A stretch of 64,000 nucleotides of DNA from Artocarpus heterophyllus (Eukaryota > Streptophyta > Magnoliopsida > Rosales > Moraceae). Shown here one piece after another: positions 1-12,109 of the stretch. The notes beneath the pieces are model-generated. The model was not told the origin of the DNA. It made no database searches and saw only the letters and a list, made by a program, of their open reading frames with translations. A program made the translations under genes and the position numbers. The stretch is taken from the NCBI GenBank assembly GCA_025403435.1, contig CM046338.1, forward strand, positions 20,391,141-20,455,140, given 5' to 3'. Positions within the stretch are counted from its first letter, which is position 1, and each line of letters begins with the position of its first letter.

Positions 1-286
1 TACATAAAAAATTTAGATACATATTCTAACCACTAAGGAACCATAACCAGCACAAATTAGTTAATTAATAAATAATTAAACAATAATTTAATCAACTATA
101 ATTAATTAATAAACATTCATTATATAATCTATTGACAACATATAAATATATAGAAACCTTAGAGTGCCAACTCTTTAAAAAATTAAATTCAAGCATAAGA
201 GAGTTTAAGATCACATAATATATATATATATATAGCATGCTCACAAACTCAAAAATTTACGTAAAAACCATGGCTTCGATACCAAT
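1..286 (-). mobile_element. Leader and PBS of a minus-strand Ty1/copia element (rest lies off the window)
   Basis: Read on the minus strand, this is the untranslated leader just inside the 5' LTR at 287-2225. The complement of the primer-binding site lies at 273-284 (GCTTCGATACCA against the intact GCTCTGATACCA), two bases from the LTR edge. It would pair with initiator methionine tRNA. The rest matches, in reverse complement, the AT-rich leader after the PBS in the element at 20453-30150. The gag-pol of this copy would lie to the left, outside the window. Confidence 0.8.
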
Positions 287-2225
287 TATTGGAAAAACGA
301 GTACGTAGTAGAATTTTTAAAAATTTTAAATCAGAGTATTTTTCAAAACAAAAGTTTGACATGTTATATACTTAAATTATTTAGATCTTACTAACATTTG
401 TATGCCGAAGGGTTCCCGTAATCTATGAAGAGAAAAAAATTCTAGAAGAGCCTCAACCAACTAGTCTTCTTTGCTATTCTCTATCTATGATCAGAGTGTG
501 TGTAGGCACACATTGTTTAGCTCTTCCCGGCAACTCTCCTTCTAACCAATTGAGAAGACCCAGAGTAAAGGTATGTGATAGCGAACAAAAGCTCTCAGGG
601 AGTTTCAAAGTATCTAACCCTATAGTACTCACTCTTAACTTCTCAACTAATCTAAATAACTTAGAAAACTCACTCTCTATTTATAGAGGTCATCCCCAAG
701 GTTGGTCATTATTAGATAAGGCGTCAAAAATTCAAATCTAGATCAACTTTTGATAAAATAGCATCAAAAACTTATGATCAAATTATCATCAGATCGGTAG
801 GTAGAACTAACAAATCGGCCTACCAAACTTGCTTTATCGGTAGGCCGAACTAATCGATCGGCTTGCCAAACTTATGATAGTATGATCTCTAAGAGTCTTT
901 TATTTTTCACTCGAGATTCTTTTGATAGAGCATCAGTTTTAATGCAAATAACCCAATAGAGAAGTTATTTGATTAAAACAGTCATATTTAGATAATCTTA
1001 AGGAAAATAAATATTCTCGATAATTCAATAAGTTTATCTTGAATTAATTTAAAAAAGTTAGTTCAACCGATAAATAGATATAAATTATCTTATCATATTG
1101 AATTTCAACAAATCTCATAATTTAACATAAGTTACCAATTTATTGGAAAAGCACGCGTATCGTTACATAATTTATTATGGGCTAGTAAAAGAGACCTCGT
1201 GGACCTATATAGTTCAAGTTCCGATAATTATAAAATATAATATCCTAGATATATATTTTATAATTATCAACTCTAACGCTACTCCACTAAATGCTCAGAG
1301 CTACACTCTCGAACTATATAAAATTACGAAGCCTAAATTAGGTAAGTGTCCATGACATTTCATAATGTGCCTTATCTCTATAGGATATTCATAATCGACT
1401 TAATGATAAACTCCATCTTATCTTTCTGATTATTTTAATCTTGCGTTCTGTTATCTCACCATTGGAAAACTTACCATCCAAGGACAGTAGACCATTCGGG
1501 TACACCTATGCATCCAAATGGTTGAGCGCTCTAGTTTTCTAATTACAGGATAATGTATACAAGAGAATATCATTGACTCCACCAATAGAGTTATGGATTC
1601 CATATATAAAAATAACAGATCTATGCTATCATGAGTCATGTCTCCAACATACCGATGTACGCACCATCACAAAGTCAGGATATCACCCTTTGGTACATCA
1701 AAAGACATAAGTCAAAATAACAGGCTTACTAGTCATTTCAGGATTAAGATACAATACATATGATTATCTAAAGTGAATTGATTTGTATAGGTGGAATTAT
1801 TAATTTAAATCAATTCCACTTCATGTCTCGATCCAATACATCATCACATATAACAATATATCAATGTTTCTATTTACAGAGTCAAACTTCGATGGCCAAA
1901 ACAAGCCATCTCCCATTAGAGATGTAAACAACATAATAATCTTAGCATGAATAAAGCACGTAACTCTATTCTCTCGATTGTAGATCTTATAATTTAGACC
2001 ATCACCTTTAGAATCATGTCTTTCGCATAATCTGTCCATCATATGCCTGATTCTTAAAGATTTAGACTGACAGTCTTAGACTTTTGTTTGCTTATCATAC
2101 ATTCAACTAATATGAACGTAAAGAGGACAACATTTGAATATGAACAATAAATTATTTATTTATTCATAAAATGTCTCTAAAAACATATTACAACATTTTA
2201 CTCCTTAAGGCATACATGTCAAACA
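287..2225 (-). mobile_element. Ty1/copia LTR (5' LTR of a minus-strand element)
   Basis: The sequence is homologous along its length, in reverse complement, to the LTRs at 20453-22488 and 28119-30150. It is 1939 bp. The expected TG...CA ends are mutated: the left end reads TATTGG instead of TGTTGG, and the right end reads GTCAAACA instead of GTCTAACA. A minus-strand TATA box lies at about 679-686. The 22-nt palindrome array in U3 is present but degenerate at about 792-877. Short open frames here are LTR noise. The sequence right of the LTR begins AACGT; its duplicate would be off the window. Confidence 0.88.
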
Positions 2226-3800
2226 AACGTGTAATCTACAATTAAACTAAATCGTGTTAGTATTTGATTAACTAATAAATTAGAGTTAATTGGGCCCTCG
2301 ATCACTATTATTAGGTCTTAAACAATCTTCAAAAGTCAGAATTAGTCAAGGTAATCATAAGTTAGAAATAATAACAAGAATTGTGAGCTTAAAATCAAAG
2401 AGCAAAAATGCTAAATGAAAATATCACACCAATATTTATAGCAGTTTTCTTAATTTAAGCTACATCCATTATTGGAAATTCTTCACTATGTATGAAATTT
2501 GGTACAAGTTACAATGATCTCTAAAGATTCTAGAAATTCTAGGTAAAATGCAAGTGTACTTGTGTGCATCTTTGTGAGAATGTGTCTATGTGAACCAATA
2601 TGTGTAACCCCTAAATAGGGGTCTCTAAGCCTATTTATAGAGGCTAGACTCAACACGCTAAAGTTGCCATGCAAAGGTTATTGCACATGAGTAGTTAAAA
2701 GAAATATAGGACATATGTCATGTGATCATTGGCTCCACGTTCCGGCATGCCTCAACTCGAGTAATCATTTAGCTTGCGGGTTGTAACTTCCTCTTAGTGA
2801 TTATCAACTTCAGTTTGATGGTTCTTCTGGACAAATGAAGTACATTGACGACAACGACCATATATCTATGTAGCTAACAACTTGACTAGGATAAGCTAAT
2901 TCCAAGATCCCCATCAACATGAGCCATCACTTCGAGTAATAAGTGTCCCCCAATAGGGAGATTTTGATGGACTTTTTGGAAATTTTTTTTTTGATGAATG
3001 GCCCTTTTTTTGGGACAGTTTTTTGCACAAAAAAAAAGGTTTTTTGGACATCAAAACGGTTCCATTTTTTTTTTTCATTCTGTTGAGGTTCCTTATTCTG
3101 CTACCGTCATTTTCTTTATTTTTTTGAAAAAAACTAGGACAGTTTACCTACACAGAAAAACGTGTTTTTTTGTTAAAAAAAAAAAAAGAGAACTTTTACC
3201 CAATTCAAATTTTTTTTTTGTCCCTTTCATCAAAATCTCCCCCCCATACGATTAGGCTTATTAGGCTTGATGCACAATTTGAGCTATAGGTCCACTTGGC
3301 CCCAAAGTTGGGCCTTTAATTTGGGCTTCTCCAAAATGGACAAATGAAGTACATCAACGACAACGACCACAAGCAAGATGTTTTTAATGCCTATACTTCT
3401 AAAGAGACCAAAGACAAAAAAAAAAGGGCTCACTAAACATCCTTAATATGAGTTTGAGGACTTTTTTTGTTATAAATATAGTCAAAGCTTGACACAAACT
3501 TTGTTGGTTCTTTAATCAATTCTTGCCAAGAATGTGTACTATGAGGTACAACAATTTTTCCTTGTAAATATTTTGTATATTTCAGTTTTTTCCAAAGAAC
3601 AAAACTCTATAGTATATTTCCATTGTAAAATATCAATGTTTGTTATTTCACAGAGGAATCAACCACTAACTTCTTACATATATATGTATGTCATGTTATC
3701 AACCTAAAAAGCACGAAAACTTATTTAACTTAATAGTGAATTTTTAACTATAATTGGCACTTGCAATGCACGTGCTTATTCTTACTAGTATTATTATTAA
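2226..3800. other. AT-rich noncoding DNA, possibly remnants of diverged LTRs
   Basis: No credible gene is visible. A minus-strand TATA-like box (CTATAAATAGG on the minus strand) lies near 2630-2645 and a plus-strand TATAAATA near 3471. Both resemble LTR promoters, so old LTR remnants are possible, but I could not fix ends or target duplications. A 33-bp direct repeat (starts 2828 and 3337) flanks a homopolymer-rich island listed separately. Confidence 0.35.
2828..3370. repeat. 33-bp direct repeat flanking a poly-A/poly-T-rich island
   Basis: A unit beginning TGGACAAATGAAGTACAT occurs at about 2828-2860 and again at 3337-3369, with about two mismatches. Between them, 2980-3245 is packed with T and A runs of 6-13 bases. 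Such a pair could mark an insertion or a local duplication. No terminal inverted repeats were recognised. Confidence 0.55.
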
Positions 3801-6613
3801 CATGTTTTGTTTCGTTTGCTCATCTCACGTCTTTTGAGCCCCTCTTTATGTTGTTTTGGTTCTAGGTCAGCAGAGGCTAAAGGCTCAAAGCAGCAACAGG
3901 ACAAATGTCCACCACTTGGATCTTTTCATAATAATAATTATTTTTTTTATTTTTTCTCTTTCTATTTTTTTGTCTTCTCTCTTTTGGATAATCTTAATAA
4001 AAAAAAGTGGTTAGTTAACCTTATTATCTTTTGGTTGACAACGCCGCTTGGTAGCTTAGGATTATGAAACAGGAGAGATTAATTCTCACCCTCTCTTATT
4101 AACACCCTAGTTCTTCATCAATTAAACATTTGGATCATATTCCCTTTGTTAATTTATTTTCTTATTGCTACACTAATAGTCTAATACTAATACACCTAAT
4201 TGTATGATTTGATGATCATGTTTAAATATTCATAGTTTTTGTTTTTTTTTTTTGTTTTGTTTTTATTTTTGCATATTTTTTTTTGTTGATTTTACTTTGT
4301 TATTTGTATAAGGAGTAAGAAGGAAAATAGTGGTTCCGAAGTCTTACAATATATTTAACTAACCTATTATTTCTTGTTGCTATACTTTGTATCATTTTCT
4401 TGGTTATTTTCCAATGTAGACTTGAATATTGAATGAAAAATTCCATATTTTTCCTAGATAATTCTTCAAGAGACTCTTCAAAAAACAAGATGTACAACTT
4501 TTTGTTTTTGTTTATGTTGTCTGCAGCAAATATCATTATTCGAGCAAGCTTTATATCATGGTATGAGCTCAAAACATATTGGACAAACAGATTAGGCCTA
4601 GAGCTATACATCTATTAAAACTTCCTCAGACTAGCTTTATTCTATGATGTAGGCTGTTTTTGTCTCTTGTCATTGTTAGGAAACAGATGTAAGTACGAGT
4701 ATGTGTATATATGTATATGTGCATATATGTGCACATGCACGTATGCATGTACATGTGTATATATGTGTATATATGCACATATCTATATACATGTGTATAT
4801 GTATTTATATGCATACTTAAAGACAACTAAAGCTGGTGCTTACAGGACCAATTAACACTTGAAAAGATGCATTTGAAGCTAATGTTATCCTACATTCGTA
4901 AGACCTTTCTCCAATACGTGAGATTTAAAAGATTGGCTTTGACTACTATATTTCTTTGTTACCTTTGTTTTGGTCATTTAAATTATGACACTTTAATTAT
5001 TTGTTTGTAATTTAATTTGTTCTCCTTGTTTTATTTATGCATATGCATATGTGCATATTTAAACACATTTATATGCTAATGCAAAATTAACTTTTCAACT
5101 CTCGAATGGGAGAATCACATGTTTGCAAAAGTAGTGTTCCGCTACTTGAAGCATAGGAAAACTTGCTTAAGCATGAGATTACAGTGTATAGTCAAGCAAA
5201 AGGTAGAGCTTAAGCCCACAAAGTACATTACATTTGATAATTATATGAGATTACCTTCTAATGAAGGATTTTTTTTCAACGTTTTAATTGATTATGCTTG
5301 ACAATGTTTCAAGATAATCTCATAAAATTTTTATCTGGGGCTGTCTTTAAAATTCATTCGTTAATCATTAGGCGTGTTCAGTAAATCTGTAGATTCTTTT
5401 AGCCCATCTAATTAAAATTAGATTATATATACAAGAGCTGTTACATATAGACAAGATGTTTTGAGTTTCTGGCCATGGTCTCATTCTTGGTCTTTTACTT
5501 TGGTTTATTCGGATGTAGCGAACATTTAATAACTAAAAAAATAAACTAAAATAAATATAGCCCTTGTGAGACTGCAACGTACATGCACCAAGGAGATGAT
5601 AAATAAAATTGACTCCTCATTTCTCGTGTTTATGTTCATCTATCCTTTTAGGCGTTGGTTGAAGCTATAAAGCATGTAGGACTTATATTGTACAAATGTA
5701 TAAATTTATTTGTAGCCTAAGACAAAGGGTAATTTTAACATCACTTAATACCTAAGATTCCAAATGAACACAAAATATTTATATAAAATTAATAGTCTTT
5801 TAGTGATTAAGGCACACTTGCTTTTAAGTTATAAAGGAGAGTTTGTGTTGGTAAAACCAATGAACCATATATTTTACAGTTGTAATCCATATACTTAAAA
5901 TATTTGGAGTTATTTTTTTTTAGTTTTGATAATAAAACCATTTCTCTATTTCAACAATGTAATAATATTATTTCAATATATTTATTATTTATATTCTATT
6001 TCTATGTAGTTGAGATTAAGATTAATGATATTAATGATGTATTATCAAAGTCTGGAATTTTAGTATGCGGAATACTACCGCGCGGCTCTAAAACTCTTTG
6101 AGTCAAGGCTAACCTTCTCAACAATCAAGCCTTCTAACGGGCTTATACGCTCTTGCACGCATGCATCCCATTTCATGCCTACAAACTTCGTTCACAAGCA
6201 AGTCTCGCATACAAACATCATAGCCCTACACCTCAAACACTCACTCACCAATAGATGAAATTTATAATAAGGCCTTTTCCATATATCACGTGTGTTATAT
6301 GATGTAGTGTTGTTTTACTGTGATGATGTAGTGTTATTCAAAACATGTTCATACACATTTTTAATATATGCTTGAAAACATATTTATAAAATCAAGCTAT
6401 ACTATGGATACATAGTCAAATATTGAAAATTGTCGCAAAAGAATCCGTTGAAAAAACAAAACATGCTAGTAGGTAATTAAAAAAAGTAGGAAATCTTCGT
6501 TTCCTTTTCCTTTGTGGAGATAAGGGAAGACATTATAATCTCAAAAAGTCAAGATAAAAACATTTTAGTAAGAGAATAATAGTACAAACATTATTTCTTT
6601 TTGAAACAAAAGA
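3801..6613. other. AT-rich intergenic DNA without a recognisable gene
   Basis: Open frames here are short (up to 103 codons), low in complexity and overlap on both strands; none resembles a known domain. The interval holds the alternating purine-pyrimidine microsatellite at 4699-4804. Otherwise I see nothing to annotate. Confidence 0.5.
4699..4804. repeat. Alternating purine-pyrimidine microsatellite, TG/TA/CA-rich
   Basis: Positions 4699-4782 alternate purine and pyrimidine without a break (84 bp of TG, TA, CA and GC steps). After one break the alternation resumes for about 21 bp to 4804. Tracts like this can adopt left-handed Z-DNA and slip during replication. Overlapping open frames on both strands here simply translate the repeat. 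Confidence 0.9.
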
Positions 6614-6764
6614 GGGTGTTTAGGGGAGCAGTTTAAACTATCAATTTGAGTTTGAGAACTGTAGCATGCAGGAATTTACACTGTAGCATTTTTACTGTAA
6701 CATGCGATAGCTTTATATTAATAAGAATTCAAACCAATGGTTTGAATCATTATTCTAGACACCC
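6614..6764. mobile_element. Candidate 151-bp MITE with terminal inverted repeats
   Basis: The ends are GGGTGTTTAG (6614-6623) and CTAGACACCC (6755-6764), inverted repeats with one mismatch. The similarity extends inward (AGTTTAAAC against GGTTTGAAT). The interior carries repeated CTGTAGCAT/ACTGTAACATG motifs that can fold back, and there is no coding capacity. A related element lies at 44908-45026 and a weaker candidate near 53125-53285. I could not define a target-site duplication in the A-rich flanks. Confidence 0.55.
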
Positions 6765-7056
6765 TAAAAAACTATTATTGATTATCAGAACTATAAAAGA
6801 AGCAATATTCTGATCAAAGCAATATTTAGATTTCCTGCAATTCTAAAAAAAATGGACAACGAATGGCTGAATCAAAATCTAAAAAGCATTGCACACATAA
6901 AAAAAAAAAAAACAACAATAAATGAGAAATTACAGCGAAATAGAATTGAACAACATCTTATTGGCTTGTATTATTTTAATTCAACTATCTAATCAACACA
7001 ACCACATATAAACAATAGATTCGTAAAATTTATAGCTAAAAAATGATTATCCTTAC

Positions 7057-8495
7057 TATTAGACATGATACCCTAATGAGTAAAATATTGTAGTATGTTT
7101 TTGGAGACATTTTATCAATAAAGAGTTTATTTATTATTCATATACCAAATGTTGTTCTCTTTATGTTCATATTTGTTGAATGTATGATAAACAAACAAAA
7201 GTCTGAAATCGTTGATCTAAACCTTTAAGAATCTTGCATATGATGGACATATTATGTGGAAGACTTCTAAAAGGTAATAGTCTAAATCATAAGATCCGCA
7301 ATAGAATGAATAAATTGGGTGCTTTATTCATGCTAAGATTGCAATGTTGTCTACATCCCTAACAGGAGATGGTTTATCTTAGTTATCGGAGTGGGACTCA
7401 ATGAGTAGAAACATTGGCACATTGTCATAGGTGATAATGTATTGGATTGAGACATAAAGTTGAATTGACTTGAGTAAATAATTCCATTTGTGCAAATCAA
7501 TTCACTTTAGACAATCATATGTGATAATTGTAAAATATGTATATGAGATATTGTATTTTATAATTATGGGAGTTTGAACTGTATGTGTCCATCAGGTCCC
7601 TTTTGCTAGCTCATAATAAATCCTGTAACGATATGGTATGTTTCTCTTACATATTGGTGACTTATGTTAAATTATTAGATTGGCTGAAGTTCGATAAAGA
7701 TTAGATTTAATAATTCATGTTAAATTAATTTTCTAAATTGATTCAAGATAAATTATTTGGATAATATTTTATTTTATATGAGATTACCATTTATGACTAT
7801 TTTGATCAAATAACTTTTCTATTGGGTTATTTGAATTAAAATCGAGGCTCTATCTAGGAATCTTGGGTGGAAAATAAGATATTCTCAGAGATCAAATTAT
7901 CGCAAGTTCGACAGGCTGATTCGTTAGTTCGGCCTGCCGATGGTGTAAGTTTGGCAAGCCAGTGGGAAAGTTCAGCCTGCTGATCGTGCGATAATCTGGA
8001 CATTCATTTTAGATATGATTTTTATCAGAAGTTAATCTAGATTCGAATTTTGGGGCTCTATCTGATAAGGCTTGACCCTAGATACGACCTCTATAAATAG
8101 GGAGTGAGTTTTCTTAGTTATTTAGATCAGTTGAGAAGGATAAAGTGAGTACTCTAGTTTGAGAAACTCTAAAATCCTCTGGGAGCTACTGTTTAACATT
8201 ACGAACTTTAGCTCCAGGTCTTCTCAAGTGATTGGAAGGAGAGTCACCTGAGGAGGAGCTGTACGATGTGTGACCATCCACACTCCAATTGTGGATAAAG
8301 AATAGCAAAGAAGACTAATTGGTTGAAACTCTTTTGGAATGTTCTTCTCTATACAGACTCGAGCATACTTCGGTATACAAAAGGTTAGTAAGATTTGTCA
8401 TTAATTTATGTATATAGCATGTCAAACTTGTATTTTGAAAAATACTCTGATTTAAAAAAAATTTTAAATTCTACTGCGTATTAGTTTTTCTAACA
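7057..8495 (+). mobile_element. Solo Ty1/copia LTR, internally deleted
   Basis: The sequence is homologous in plus orientation to the family LTRs but only 1439 bp long. About 0.5 kb is missing between the ATTCACTTTAGACAATCAT block and the segment equivalent to GAAATGTATATCTGGGATAT. The start is degraded (TATTAGAC for TGTTAGAC) and the end reads TTCTAACA. A TATA-like CTCTATAAATAGGG is kept near 8090-8100, and the U3 palindrome array lies at about 7909-7992. The flanks CTTAC and CCTAT could be a decayed target duplication (two transitions). No PBS follows, so a solo LTR is most likely. Confidence 0.82.
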
Positions 8496-9174
8496 CCTAT
8501 ACATATAATTTATAGCATAATAGTGTTCCTTGTACTCACAACTAGTCTACAACCAACAGTGATACCATTTTTTTCCTGGAATTTACGTCTCTTATGAAGA
8601 ACCACTAAATCCTAGTGAGAACACAGTGTAGCCTATACAAAAATAATGATAGACTTTAAAATAATCATTTTTCTGTTTTGACTTAAGAAAAAGAAAACAA
8701 AGACCACTTTCCACAACACACACAAAATATCAAGGTGGACATGCAAGTAGAATACAGAACACAAGAAAACACCAAAGACAGAGAAGGAGAAAAATATGGA
8801 ATGAATTTTTTTGTAAACGAGCAAATTCAGCAGGCAAGGATTATATGTAATCCAAAAAAAGGGACATTAACAATGTCAAGGAGAAATGCAAATAAAACAC
8901 AAAATGCATTTAAACACCAGAGAAGAGAAGAAGAAAAATATGGAATGAGCAGATTAATTCGACAGAGATTACATGTGATTAAAAAAATGACATTAATAAT
9001 ATTAAGGTTAACATGCAAATGCAAAGAACACAGTGTATCCAATGCAAAATAGTGAAGGGACCCTTAAAAAAATTGGCAACTTACCAGTCATCCATAATCT
9101 GTTTCTATTTTCTTTTTTGGAAAAACTGAGTGTCACTAAAGATATAATCCGGCAATATGCAATGCTTCAATCAA

Positions 9175-9250
9175 ACCACAAAATGTTAAGTAAAACATAA
9201 CAACCACAAAATGTTAATTAAAACATAACAACAACAAAATATTAATTAAG
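9175..9250. repeat. 28-bp tandem repeat, about 2.7 copies
   Basis: Two near-identical 28-bp units (9175-9202 and 9203-9230; one difference) begin ACCACAAAATGTTAA and end AACATAACA. A partial third unit runs to about 9250. Confidence 0.85.
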
Positions 9251-9600
9251 AACCAGGTGTAAACCAGCAACATGCAAATGCAAAGGGTCTCTATCACACT
9301 AAACATATAATATTAAAAAATAAAGTTGTAAAATAGAACCAGAATACAACAGCATTCGTACATCAATTTTTAGAGTCATAGTAGGATGAATCGTCATCAG
9401 AGGAGCTGTAAACGACATCACGCAAAGGAAGAATTTATTTGATAAAGAACGAATTGATTGAAGAATTAGATGAATGATAAAGCCCTAAGATTGTAACAGT
9501 GTTAGATGGTTTGAAAAATAATAAAAATATCGATGAACGAAAAATTCCTAAGTCGAGATATTCTGCTACACATTTTCATATAATACGTAGCCAAATATTA

Positions 9601-9640
9601 ACAAAACACAACAAACAACAAACAACAAACAACAAACAAA
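9601..9640. repeat. ACAAACA microsatellite
   Basis: A short simple repeat of ACAAAC/AACAAC units. It gives rise to spurious open frames on the minus strand. Confidence 0.8.
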
Positions 9641-10103
9641 GGGCTCCTAAGTCTAGCACCAGTATATTGCCCTGATTTTCCTTTCCATGCAGACTAAAGC
9701 CAGTGTTCTTCCCGACGTAATCAACAAGAAAAAACTCATTTGTAAACCTTAAATAGAAAAGGCAATATTTCAAGCAGAGAAACCACCTGAAGCAAGTCTC
9801 CTCCACTAATGAAGAAACTCTTATATTGTAACGTCTTGAAATTTATTAAATGATATTAGAATGTAAAATAGTGGATTAGTGTGCCGTAATGAATATTTTA
9901 AACTTAATTTGATCATTTGGTGAAATTTTTGAGTTTAAAGTTGTTTTGATTATTTTAAAGATTTCTAGTTGTTTCTAATTATTTTAATTGTCATTTTGGA
10001 TATTTGGAATATAACAATTTGTCAAATGTCAAATATGTTTTGTTTTACAAAACCGTGGGCGGCACACGGTTTCCGCACAGTAAAACCGCCCACTTTTTCT
10101 CTC

Positions 10104-10225
10104 TATTTATATCTCTCTCACTCTCCCTCTCTTCCTCTCATTCTCTCTTTCTCTCTCAGCTCTCCCTCTCTCTCTCCCATGCATCACTCTCTCTCACTCT
10201 GCCTCTCCCTTTCTCTCTCATTTTC
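10104..10225 (+). repeat. CT-rich microsatellite inside the gypsy LTR
   Basis: About 120 bp of imperfect CTCTCT and CTCCCT repeats. Open frames through it are serine/leucine-rich low-complexity translations, not genes. Confidence 0.9.
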
Positions 10226-10701
10226 TCTCAAAATCTTTGAGTTAAATCGAGCCCCAAGCTTTGGTTTAGTGGATTGGAGGCTCGGGAATGTGTTTGAGCA
10301 ACCGAAAACGTGATTTAAAGCTTCGATTCGAGGTTAGTTTTCAAATTTCAAAACTTTTTCAATATTTCAATTTTTCTTGCATTTTGAAATTTAAGCTTAT
10401 TTGAATTTAGAAAACCTTTGATCTAAGTTAGGAAAACTTAGAACAACTAAGATCTAAGCTTTGTTTGAAGAAAAACAGATTTGAATCAAGATTTTTCATT
10501 TTTCTCCATTTTTCTCTATTTTTGGATTTTTTTGGATTTTGTGTTCAAATCTTGTTTAAATGAGTTTAAAGTGTCCTATTATGTTTTTCTATCATCTATG
10601 ATTGTTTTTCATGCCTGAGAACTGAGAAAAATAGGTTGAAATGAAGATTTGGACATGGGATGGCCAACAACCAGTGCCTGGAAAATTCTAAAATTTTCCA
10701 A

Positions 10702-10826
10702 TTTGGCAGGCCAGATTCATCCGCTCGACAGGCCAAACCTAGAGAAGTTCCGTCGACTGACCTGGTCCTCCAGCAGGCCGAACTGCACAGTTCGGCCTGC
10801 CGAACCAGGGTCACTGGCAGGCCGAC
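10702..10826 (+). repeat. Array of near-palindromes (GGCAGGCC core) in the gypsy LTR
   Basis: Six copies related to TTCGGC-AG/CT-GCCGAA start near 10702, 10724, 10752, 10769, 10791 and 10813. Most spacings are 22 nt. The best copy (10791-10804) is a full match to the consensus and is preceded by CACAG, as in the copia arrays. The two middle copies are degenerate. Confidence 0.8.
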
Positions 10827-12008
10827 CAAACAATGAGAGTTTTGTGATCTTTCTTCCGTTTTCACTATTTTGAACCCCGATTGAAATTTCAACTTTATAA
10901 AATGGTTTTATAAATACGAATGGCACACTAGGACACCATGAAATAGTTTGGCAACGTAGAATATCTTAAAGTAGATACTGATAAACCTAGTTTCTATTTG
11001 AGCTCATTCGTGGTTTCACGGAGCTAACGTATAGCGGACCGGGATTACGGTGTGGGACACCAGCATGAGTATTGAGGTAGGACTTCTACCCTTTCCTTGG
11101 TAGCCAAGTTTTCAAATGATTTTGGTCTCAAAAAGGGTTTTATCAAAATGTTTTCAACGGTTGATTGAAAAAGGAATTTTTATCGGTTATTTTTATAAAC
11201 CGTGAATTGAAGTGAACTTCATAATGAACCCTATAATAAATGTAAATGAAAATACCTGGTAATTGGGTTTAAATGATAATAGAAATGAATATAATGGCAT
11301 GATGCCATATCAGAGATTGGGTCGTGTACCATGCGACTTTGGGGGCAGGTCCTAAAACCCAGCTAGGCCACTACGGTGATGTTATATATGTGGTTTGCCC
11401 AGGAAAAGGAAATGATTGTTCTTTTTAGTCGACCAATAAACTGTTTTGGGTAAGAATGATTTTGTTTAAACTTATTTATTCAAGTCTTCTCTTAAATAAT
11501 TTCTTGAATAATGATATTTTCTTTTAAAATTTAATGTTTCTTAAAATATAGTCCTACTGAGCCTTTCGCTCACGTTTTATCTGTTTTAAACCTTTCCCCT
11601 CTAGGTGGATTTCAGCTTAGGTTCAGAGAGGACCCCACACATAGAACTCAGGAGCAGTAGAAGAACCTAGTAGGTTGTTTAAATTATTTCATCAAGGCAT
11701 GTAACATTTTAACTTTCTCTTTACTTGGACTGTGGTTGTACTATTATATTGTCAGTACTATGTGTGTGCACAAGTTGTAGGTCAGTGGGACCCATACTCG
11801 CATCTTTTTATTGTTTTATTTCTTACTTAATGTTTGCCTTAATGTTCTTATCTGTTTATTGATATGAATGCTTTTCTTAAAAAAGATTTAAAAATTTTCA
11901 CAATTTTTTAATTAATTTAAAACTTAAACTTATGTTTTAATTAAATTTTTGTTTGATTAACTTAAATAACCCACCACGTCACCTCCCATACTACGGGGCT
12001 TAATAGAA

Positions 12009-12020
12009 TGGTATCAAAGC
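12009..12020 (+). other. Primer-binding site of the gypsy-type element
   Basis: TGGTATCAAAGC differs by one base from TGGTATCAGAGC, the complement of the 3' end of initiator methionine tRNA. It sits just inside the LTR at 9827-12005, where minus-strand synthesis would start. Confidence 0.7.
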
Positions 12021-12109
12021 TCAAGGTTATGAACCTTGGGAATTGTGCACACAATGTACGACAATGAAATACCACTAACAGCCCAAATTTTGTTTTCAGA
12101 AGTGAGAGA

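Larger units (their letters stand above)
8496..9826. other. Noncoding DNA with imperfect tandem repeats
   Basis: No gene was recognised. Around 8732-9030 an A-rich unit of roughly 140 bp is repeated imperfectly; the phrases AAAAATATGGAATGA and ACATGCAA recur. Overlapping open frames on both strands here reflect this composition. Two shorter tandem repeats follow (9175-9250 and 9601-9640). Confidence 0.5.
9827..12005 (+). mobile_element. Ty3/gypsy-type 5' LTR, decayed
   Basis: It begins TGTAACGTCTTG, a common start of plant Ty3/gypsy LTRs. It ends at ACGGGGCTTAATA, three bases before a PBS-like TGGTATCAAAGC at 12009-12020. The length of about 2.18 kb fits plant gypsy LTRs. A CTACTGAGCCTTTCGCTCAC block near 11552 matches the TACTGAG...GCTCAC motif often seen in such LTRs. 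A CT-rich microsatellite occupies 10104-10225. A palindrome array at 10702-10826 closely resembles that of the copia family (see findings). The exact 3' edge is uncertain by a few bases. Confidence 0.68.

Noticed and set aside
3807..4067. 86-codon frame at 3807-4067
   Set aside because: Its second half is Phe/Tyr-rich low complexity, no domain is recognisable, and nothing nearby suggests exons.
4626..4855. Tyr/His-rich open frames on both strands
   Set aside because: They simply translate the alternating TG/TA/CA microsatellite.
9969..10313. 114-codon serine/leucine-rich frame
   Set aside because: It reads through the CT microsatellite in the gypsy LTR and has no homologous domain.
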